Below are positions 58,160 to 64,000 of a DNA stretch of 64,000 bases, in pieces. Origin of the DNA: Doryteuthis pealeii. Taxonomy: Eukaryota; Mollusca; Cephalopoda; Myopsida; Loliginidae. Location of the stretch: assembly GCA_023376005.1 (NCBI GenBank), contig CM042147.1, positions 118,475,412-118,539,411 of the forward strand, given 5' to 3'. Both the position numbers and the translations under genes were made by a program. The stretch's first letter is position 1; each line of letters begins with the position of its first letter. The notes beneath the pieces are model-generated. The model had not been told where the DNA came from. It did not search any database and was given only the letters and a program-made list of their open reading frames with translations.

Positions 58160-58640
58160 TGACAAGTCTTGATCTCATCCTGATCCCTTTTCCTGTGGAT
58201 ACCGTAAGAATCGGTGGAGAAGGCCCTCTTCCGGTTTAGATTAGAAAGAGTTAGTATTGGCTAAACGACAGAGGTAGTAAGTTGCTTTAAGCGCGCTGCC
58301 GACTCAATCTGTGCAGTAAGTCTGATGGGGATTTCGGAATAAAATATGATCTAAAGAAAATCAAAGTATTGGGTTATTTATCCCAAAACTACCAATGACC
58401 CAGGGCTTATGATAGACGAGAAATACCCAATGGAAGACCAGACACAAAATCCCCAAGACAAGTTCCAGACGCTAGAAGAAGAACATAAGAATAAAGACGA
58501 TCAGAAGAAGAATAGAAGTAAAGAGAGTATACAACATTTTTTTTTCTTAACCATTAGTGCCTACTTAGACTTTTACTTGAACCAAATATTATCATTTTAG
58601 GATAGGTTAAAATGTTTTTTAGATTTTCAGACCTCAAAGG
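58160..58640. other. Single-copy segment after the duplication, nothing recognised
   Basis: Moderately GC-balanced with CTTTAAGCGCGCTGCCGACT and CCACCGATTCTTACGGTATC on the minus strand, which resembles transposon-derived sequence. It contains a 63-codon Lys/Glu/Gln-rich open frame on the plus strand starting 58,409; I do not recognise it. Confidence 0.3.
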
Positions 58641-58931
58641 AAAGAAAGTTAAACTAACTTATTTAATCTTTGTTCCTTTTTGTATACCTGAACAAGAAGT
58701 TTTCGGTTAGCCAATTGACCTGTCACTGTGCCAGATTTTATAGAGAAAATGAAGTTCTATTTATTGTTCATTAACATTTTTTCTGACATTCTCAATGAAA
58801 AGTATTTCTTATACTTAATGGTTCCTGATTATCCTTCATTTCAAAAACATTTTAAAATTTGAATTTTCCTTCTTTTTTTCCCTTTTAAGTTCTAATCTTA
58901 GTCTTACTACTTTATCATTTCTTTTTCACAG

Positions 58932-59010
58932 GTCTGGCGATTATCATGGAATGTGATTGGGACAGTTTTGGCTTCTTCTGGTGATGATGGCAAAGTAAGG
59001 CTTTGGAAAG
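58932..59010 (+). CDS. SEH1L: SEH1L exon 8 (last WD blade)
   Basis: 79 bp, phase 0 in and 1 out. It reads [20 protein letters not shown] then KVRLWK, against human [20 protein letters not shown] and CVRLWK. This is the most conserved Seh1 blade and closes the propeller. The acceptor is TTTTTCACAG and the donor GTAAGT. It lies outside the duplicated stretch, which places the true gene order A or B, then this exon. Confidence 0.97.
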
Positions 59011-59084
59011 GTAAGTTTAAAAGTTACTTTTTTTTCTTTTTATTATTATGAGTATATAATGCATTTATTCATATGATTTACAAG

Positions 59085-59820
59085 GGGTATAAAAAGTCAC
59101 ATAGATTTTAGTATGGTGCAGTTTTCTTTACTTGTTAGGAGTAATTTGTGTTTTGGTATCAGCATTCTTGAGACACAGATTGCAGATAACTTGCTCATCC
59201 TCAAGATCTCAAGACAGTGTGAAACAAACCAGAAATAATACTTACATAACCAGAAATACTTATAAGAAATAATACTTACATAACCAGAAATAATACTTAC
59301 ATAACCAGAAATACTTATAAGAAATAATACTTACATAACCAGAAAATAATACTTATGGACTTTGCTGGACATCTGTCATCCAAAACCATATGGTGAATAG
59401 TATCAATTTGTTCATCGGTGGTTCAGGTTTTTGGGTGACTTGACTGAGGGTCATCTTCTATGCTGTCTCTGCTATGCTTGAATTCTGCAGCCCACTTCTT
59501 CACAGTTGCATAGGAAGGGGAGTCCTCAGCAAGTGTCTGTACCATGTCCTTATGGATTTCCTTGGGTGTCACACCTTTTTTTTTTTTTTTTCAGATACTT
59601 TGTCTGCTTGGGCCTCTGTTTTGTCCTTTTATTTATTCATTTTTTTTTTTTTTTTTTTTTAATTTGTTGGACATCTTGCCTTTTGTATGGGCCTTACCCG
59701 CACAGAAATTAAGAAAGAAATCTAAATTAATTATATAAGTAGTGGTAGTGTGTTGCCACAACAAAAATGTTCAGTTATGGTTCTTTCTGGGTGAGGCTTA
59801 GAACCTTTTGAACATCCCTC
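59085..59820 (-). pseudogene. Mariner-like transposon relic
   Basis: The minus strand from about 59,577 to 59,361 reads GVTPKEIHKDMVQTLAEDSP, SYATVKKWAAEFKHSRD and SIEDDPQSSHPKT, then a stop and TTDEQIDTIHHMV. This is the N-terminal helix-turn-helix region of a mariner transposase (STVKKWxAxFKRGRxSxEDDPRSGRP). The start of the element is probably near 59,820 (GAGGGATGTTCAAAAGGTTC on the minus strand, mariner-like end). Further frames near 59,220-59,100 are badly broken. The catalytic D,D34D part is missing. It sits in the intron between exons 8 and 9. Confidence 0.75.
59237..59352 (+). repeat. Short tandem repeat inside the mariner relic
   Basis: AATAATACTTACATAACCAG and AAATACTTATAAG alternate about five times. 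It disrupts the transposase sequence. Confidence 0.8.
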
Positions 59821-60319
59821 ATATATACTTCTATGTTCCATATTTGGTGTTTCAGGCTAATATGTGAAGCAAAGGTGTAAACACGTTCCATATTTGTTAG
59901 CTCATGAGATGGCCTATATTTTAACATAACCTTTTCATTTTTGAATTCTTTTTTCTTAACTGAATCTTTCATAGCTTAGTCTTATATCTATAAAACAAGC
60001 ACAATGGACAACAGTGTAATGTCTAGATGCTTCATTTTTTTGTTGTTGTTGTTGGGGTCAGTAAGTCCATCTTAGACAGATTGGGAAAATACAGCCTTTG
60101 ATTTGTTGCTTATGACAAAGAGCATTTTATAATTCATTCAGCTCTGAAAGTAGTTATTTTTATTTTTTTATAATTTACTAAGTGCCTCTAAAACATGTTG
60201 GTTATAAGTTCACAACAAAATGCTTAGGAAATATTGGATTATTTTTACTATTGAAAGTGTTAGATTTGGATACCATGTGACATATAACAACCAATCAGAT
60301 TTAAGAATTCTAGTTTTGG

Positions 60320-60400
60320 TCATTTCTTGTAAAATTTCCACCAATTTCTCAAAAGGAAAAAGAAAATTCACAGATGTGAAGATCAATATAACTTGATAGT
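60320..60400 (+). repeat. Local direct repeat, first copy
   Basis: TTTCTTGTAAAATTTCCACC through GATGTGAAGATCAATATAAC recurs at 61,105-61,175, and TTTTTGTCATTTATGGGAAT (60,745) recurs at 61,177. Small intronic duplications before exon 9. Confidence 0.75.
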
Positions 60401-60508
60401 CGAAAAGAAAAAAAAAAGAAAAATTAAATTTATTCATATTGGAAAGACCACTGCACACTAGATCCAATTTCAGATAAAAAGAAAATTTACTTACCCTAAC
60501 ACCTAGTG

Positions 60509-60655
60509 CGTCCCACAAAGGTGTAATAGTTAGCAAGCTAGTCTCACAGATCTATTACTACTAAATAATAAGTTTGATCCTAGCTGGATGGCCCATACTT
60601 ATGACCTTGTGTCACATCTTACCTATGATGAACAGGTTGGATAAATTCCTATCTT
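60509..60655 (+). mobile_element. SINE-D
   Basis: CCACAAAGGTGTAATAGTTA, GCAAGCTAGTCTCACAGATC, AGTTTGATCCTAGCTGGATG and GAACAGGTTGGATAAATTCC. Confidence 0.65.
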
Positions 60656-61104
60656 AATACCTAGTTTCCACCATCTGCTTCAAAATAGTCCCCTTCATAG
60701 TTAAATTCCTCAAAATTTGGGGTAACACCACCTTTCCTATTTTTTGTCATTTATGGGAATGTCACACTGAGAGATTTACGGAAATTTTGCTTAAACATTA
60801 GGAAATGAATTACACAGAATAGGTTACAAGGTAGGTGTTAGACAGCTTTAGTTGAGACCCAGAAATTTACCGGGGACTCATTCAAAGTAAATATGTGCAT
60901 CCCAGGACGTACTAAAACAAAAAGTTACCAGCATCACTGCTTAGGTGTTAATGCACACGAGGTTCAGATGTAAAAAAAAAAAAAAAATCTATGACTGGCA
61001 TAAAATATGGGATTAATTAGGGTCAGGTAGTAGATGACACAAGAGAGATTTGTTGATATGTCTACATTTAGAAACTAGTTTACATCTTCTGTTCAGCAAA
61101 TATA

Positions 61105-61240
61105 TTTCTTGTCAAATTTCCACCAATTTCTCAAAAGGAAAAAGAAAATTCACAGATGTGAAGATCAATATAACTTTTTTTGTCATTTATGGGAATGTCA
61201 CACTGAGAGATTTGTGGAAATTTTGCTTAAACATTAGAAA
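61105..61240 (+). repeat. Local direct repeat, second copy (joined form)
   Basis: Joins the 60,320 segment directly to the 60,745-60,807 segment (TTATGGGAATGTCACACTGA, AATTTTGCTTAAACATTAG). Confidence 0.75.
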
Positions 61241-61289
61241 AAAAATGTCTTTGTTACTTTACAAAATTTTTTTTTTTCTTTAATTTCAG

Positions 61290-61437
61290 CTAACTACCTA
61301 GGCACTTGGAAATGTATATCAGTTCTGGTTGGAGACATCCCTTCAAGTGTCCCAGAATCATCCAGCCAGTCCAGGTTAGATCTCTCACCAGTAGGACAGG
61401 CTTCCACAGTTACTTCAGGACCTGCATCAAATAAAAG
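61290..61437 (+). CDS. SEH1L: SEH1L exon 9 (C-terminal tail)
   Basis: The exon starts with CT completing an Ala codon and reads (A)NYLGTWKCISVLVGD, matching human ANYMDNWKCTGILKG. A Ser/Pro-rich tail follows (SSVPESSSQS, RLDLSPVGQASTVTSGPASN), typical of the disordered Seh1 C-terminus. I end it at 61,437, before GTACCC, because that leaves phase 2 and joins in frame to a candidate terminal exon at 62,837. If the donor is not used, the frame continues as RYPRVVPGSNFGAAMT to a TAA at 61,484-61,486. Human SEH1L also has two alternative C-termini that diverge at this point. Confidence 0.9.
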
Positions 61438-61486
61438 GTACCCTAGGGTGGTCCCTGGAAGCAATTTTGGAGCTGCAATGACCTAA
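61438..61486 (+). CDS. SEH1L: SEH1L exon 9 read-through extension (alternative C-terminus)
   Basis: If the GTACCC donor is skipped, translation continues from SNK into RYPRVVPGSNFGAAMT and stops at TAA 61,484-61,486. The extension is short and I recognise no domain in it. Human has a comparable choice: a short GRKHS end or a longer GRYFF... end. The two forms here cannot be ranked from sequence alone; the extension is listed so both ends are recorded. Confidence 0.4.
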
Positions 61487-62476
61487 TCTTATTTGCAAAC
61501 ACTCTCACTCTTTTTCTTTTCCAATTTCTTTCCTTTCCGATTTTTTTTTTTTTAACCTTCAAAATGTGTTTTACATTTCCATAATACCTTTTAAAAAGTT
61601 TTGTCTTTTTAAGCACCCCCTCCCCCCTATATATGCTTATTAATTTAATGAGAACAGAAAAATCTGAAAATAGTCTGAAAAAGGTTAAAACTACAAACAT
61701 CTTCCATTCAGCTTCCATTTTACAATGAAGAAAATAATACCCATGTTTTCATTTTAACTTGAAAAGACTTAACTTTTTGTTAGTTTTCTAAGGTATTTTG
61801 GTGATGTGAAACATTACTTATTTTCACCAGCGCTGCTTTCAAATATTTTATTCTGTTGGACACACATTTTCAGTTAGATTATTTCTGAATTTTAAGTCCA
61901 TTAGGATCCACCATTTAGCCTCTTATTTCTTTTTTTTTTTTTTTTCTGTTTTTCATCTTTTTATTTTTCCCTCTCTTTTTCTCAGGCTTTTCATTCTCAG
62001 CCCAATTTAAAAATGATATACCTGCCAGCATCCTATGTTCTTTGTCATATTCCTCACTCCTATTCCCAAGGATTCCCCCCAACAACCCAAACACCTTTCC
62101 ATTAAAGTTCAAATTACCTTAAATGTTTACATAAAGTACAAGTATCCTCGTTTTCATAAGTTGGGAGAGAAAAAGATCTTTTTTCCTAATCTTATTTATA
62201 GTCATACTTATATATTAGTGGATAAAATCACAAATATACATTTTTTTTTCAAAACATTTACTCCACACTCTAGCCTACACATTTTTCTCAAATGTGCATA
62301 AATTCATACAATTAAAAACAAGTAAACATCAATCTTTTCTTGTTTTCATAAACCTAATATCATGATGAGCCAACCATCAATTTTATACATGTAATACATT
62401 TTCTTCTTTTCTTTACATTTTCATATTTGGATATTTATTTTTAAACATTTTCATTAAAGTCACAATATCTGGTCCA

Positions 62477-62493
62477 CACACACACACACACAC

Positions 62494-62556
<63 letters not shown>
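62477..62556. repeat. (CA)n and (TA)n microsatellites
   Basis: About 8 CA units, then CGCTTTA, then about 29 TA units abutting a SINE-A head. Confidence 0.95.
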
Positions 62557-62558
<2 letters not shown>

Positions 62559-62788
62559 TGGTTTAGCTCAGTCTGTAGAGCATCTGCCTCAGACCCACAA
62601 GGTTATGGTTTTGATACTGGCCTTTAACTCAGCACATAAGTAGCACATCTTAGATCTGTGTACTAAAGTTGAGAGCTGATGGTTGGTATGGCAACAATTT
62701 CCCTGGTCTGGCGCTAGTGAAAAGAGATAGACTCCCTTGCTGTCCAGCAGCTACTGATAGTAGACCACTCCGCCCACTTTAGTTAACA
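62557..62788 (+). mobile_element. SINE-A-like, diverged
   Basis: GCTGGTTTAGCTCAGTCTGT head, CCCACAAGGTTATGGTTTTG, GGTCTGGCGCTAGTGAAAAG and GTAGACCACTCCGCCCACTT. It ends about 50 bp before the candidate terminal exon acceptor. Confidence 0.72.
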
Positions 62789-62836
62789 CATAAGAAGCTA
62801 CCGAAAGCTCTTTATTTCTTTATTATTTCTTCATAG

Positions 62837-62891
62837 TGGTTTTGAGAGATCTAAAACATCCAGTGAGACAGAGGGAAACGCTAAATACTAA
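62837..62891 (+). CDS. SEH1L: Candidate SEH1L terminal exon
   Basis: After the acceptor TTCTTCATAG, the sequence joins in phase with exon 9 (AG + T = Ser) and reads GFERSKTSSETEGNAKY, then TAA at 62,889-62,891. The complete chain of exons seen would give about 332 residues, or roughly 370 with the missing N-terminus, close to the usual 360 for Seh1. Evidence is limited to an in-frame junction, a plausible acceptor and a Ser/Lys/Glu-rich tail. The exon's 3' part is repeated in tandem at 63,032. RNA evidence would decide. Confidence 0.5.
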
Positions 62892-63164
62892 ACATATTCA
62901 CCAATTTGGTCATATTAAGATAATTTTTGGCAAGTACCTTTTTTTTATGATTTTTTTTTTTTTTATTAATTTTATAGGCCATTAGAAATTATTTTATTAA
63001 TTTGGAAACAATATGTATTTTTTTAATACAAGATCTAAAACATCCAGTGAGACAGAGGGAAATGCTAGATACTAAACATATTCACCAATTTGGTCATATT
63101 AAGATAATTTTTGGCAAGTACCTTTTTTTTTTTATGATTTTTTTATTTTTTTATTAATTTTATA
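62848..63164 (+). repeat. 184-bp-offset tandem duplication overlapping the candidate last exon
   Basis: GATCTAAAACATCCAGTGAG through TTGGCAAGTACCTTTTTTTT occurs at 62,848 and again at 63,032. The second copy keeps the exon's 3' 44 bp with two substitutions and the TAA, but lacks the first part of the exon and its acceptor. Confidence 0.85.
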
Positions 63165-63167
63165 AAA

Positions 63168-63173
63168 ATTAAA
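63168..63173 (+). promoter_or_regulatory. Possible poly(A) signal (ATTAAA)
   Basis: An ATTAAA hexamer lies about 280 bp after the candidate terminal stop. No AATAAA was noticed between that stop and the window end. In such AT-rich DNA a single hexamer is weak evidence. Confidence 0.2.
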
Positions 63174-63295
63174 TAAGAACAAGCTCATCATGATCAAGGG
63201 ATTATAAAGTCCGTTCTAATCAAGAAATCAATTTTTTTTTTTTTTTTTTCCAAAGATTATTTTCAAGTTTACATTAGAATAATCATTTGCTTATT

Positions 63296-63338
63296 ACACA
63301 CAGACACACACACATACATACACACACACACACACACT
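63296..63338. repeat. (CA)n microsatellite
   Basis: Imperfect CA/CATA repeat of about 43 bp. Confidence 0.92.
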
Positions 63339-63339
63339 G

Positions 63340-64000
63340 TTATATATTTGGTTACTTAGTTATATGTAATACAGTATAAAGTTTTGAAAAAACAACAAAA
63401 TTAAGTCAAAGATTCACTTACAGACAGCCGACGCTAAATCGTTTTGGTTTTAATCAAACCATCAACAGGGCTCAACTTGGTTAATAATTGTAAATCGTAC
63501 AAAAAGAAATTGGTATAAAACAAACAAAAGCTTGTGGTTCTTAGTTTATATAGTTATATGTATATTTTTTTTCTGTTTACAATCTTAGTTGCAGATGTTT
63601 ATTTTTCCTTTTTATTAAGCATATGACAATCTATTTTTTATTCTTTTATTTCCCTTCATGTAGATGCAAAATTCTTGTAACATTCTTACTCTTTTTGTGC
63701 AAATAGATGATGTCATTCAACAGCTGAAACATCATCAAACTGTCAAAAAAAAAAAAAAGAATTACAGGTGTTTTGATATATAGAGCATATAGTAAAAGCT
63801 GGACTGAGTCTTTGCCTATGTTCCCCACTTTTCTTTTGTTAGAGATTGTCTTTTTTTTTTGTTGTTATTTTATTTGATAATTGGTCTTTGCTGGCATTAT
63901 CAGAATTGGTTATTTATTTTGACCTCCTCACAGATTCCTCTTCTCCCTATTCTTCTATTTTCCATTCTATCCATCATGTATACATTTGTATCCTAGCTTT
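63340..64000. other. Window end, nothing recognised
   Basis: AT-rich sequence after the candidate terminal exon. It includes CAGCCGACGCTAAATCGTTT and a poly(A) run at 63,745. No exon or named repeat recognised; it may be 3' UTR or intergenic. Confidence 0.4.

Noticed and set aside
58409..58600. 63-codon Lys/Glu-rich open frame
   Set aside because: Composition-driven, unknown, and located in an intron between clear SEH1L exons without an in-phase junction to either.

Overview
This is an AT-rich, intron- and repeat-dominated animal genomic window. The only gene I can support is SEH1L (Seh1), the WD40 nucleoporin of the Nup107-160 (Y) complex and of GATOR2, read on the + strand. Nine of its exons are recognisable between about 28.0 and 62.9 kb, plus a candidate tenth. 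The first exon(s), about 40 residues before the IWDKSEDGQWH segment, were not found. Spliceosomal introns, abundant tRNA-derived SINEs, mariner-type DNA transposon relics, a non-LTR retrotransposon fragment and many microsatellites point to an invertebrate metazoan. A spiralian such as a mollusc would fit, but this is a guess from style, not a demonstrated identification.

Layout. 1-21.4 kb: no coding exon recognised; nested SINEs, MITEs, a mariner/IS630-type relic carrying a TTAA-flanked MITE, two fold-back elements, and a LINE C-terminal fragment. 21.4-38.9 kb: first copy (A) of seven SEH1L exons. 38,901-39,000: a run of 100 N. 39.0-58.16 kb: second copy (B) of the same stretch with the same seven exons. 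58.16-64 kb: single-copy tail with exon 8, exon 9, a candidate in-phase terminal exon, a mariner relic and microsatellites.

The main structural result is that 21,386-38,900 and 39,001-58,159 are the same locus twice. Both copies stop exactly at the N run. The copies differ by homopolymer indels, by a few larger presence/absence differences, and by a strong rise in small indels towards the gap on both sides. The simplest reading is an unmerged overlap of two contigs, probably two haplotypes, not a real tandem exon duplication. Copy A breaks exons 5 and 7 and copy B breaks exon 3, always by small indels, and each exon broken in one copy is intact in the other. A complete coding chain exists only by reading across copies: exon 3 from A, exons 5 and 7 from B.

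I do not see an undescribed gene system. The most interesting non-coding items are an 89-bp-arm fold-back element with a hammerhead-like core (two copies), a TTAA-flanked MITE family (five loci), a second TIR element family with three copies, and intronic 32-bp minisatellites that differ in copy number between the two assembled copies.
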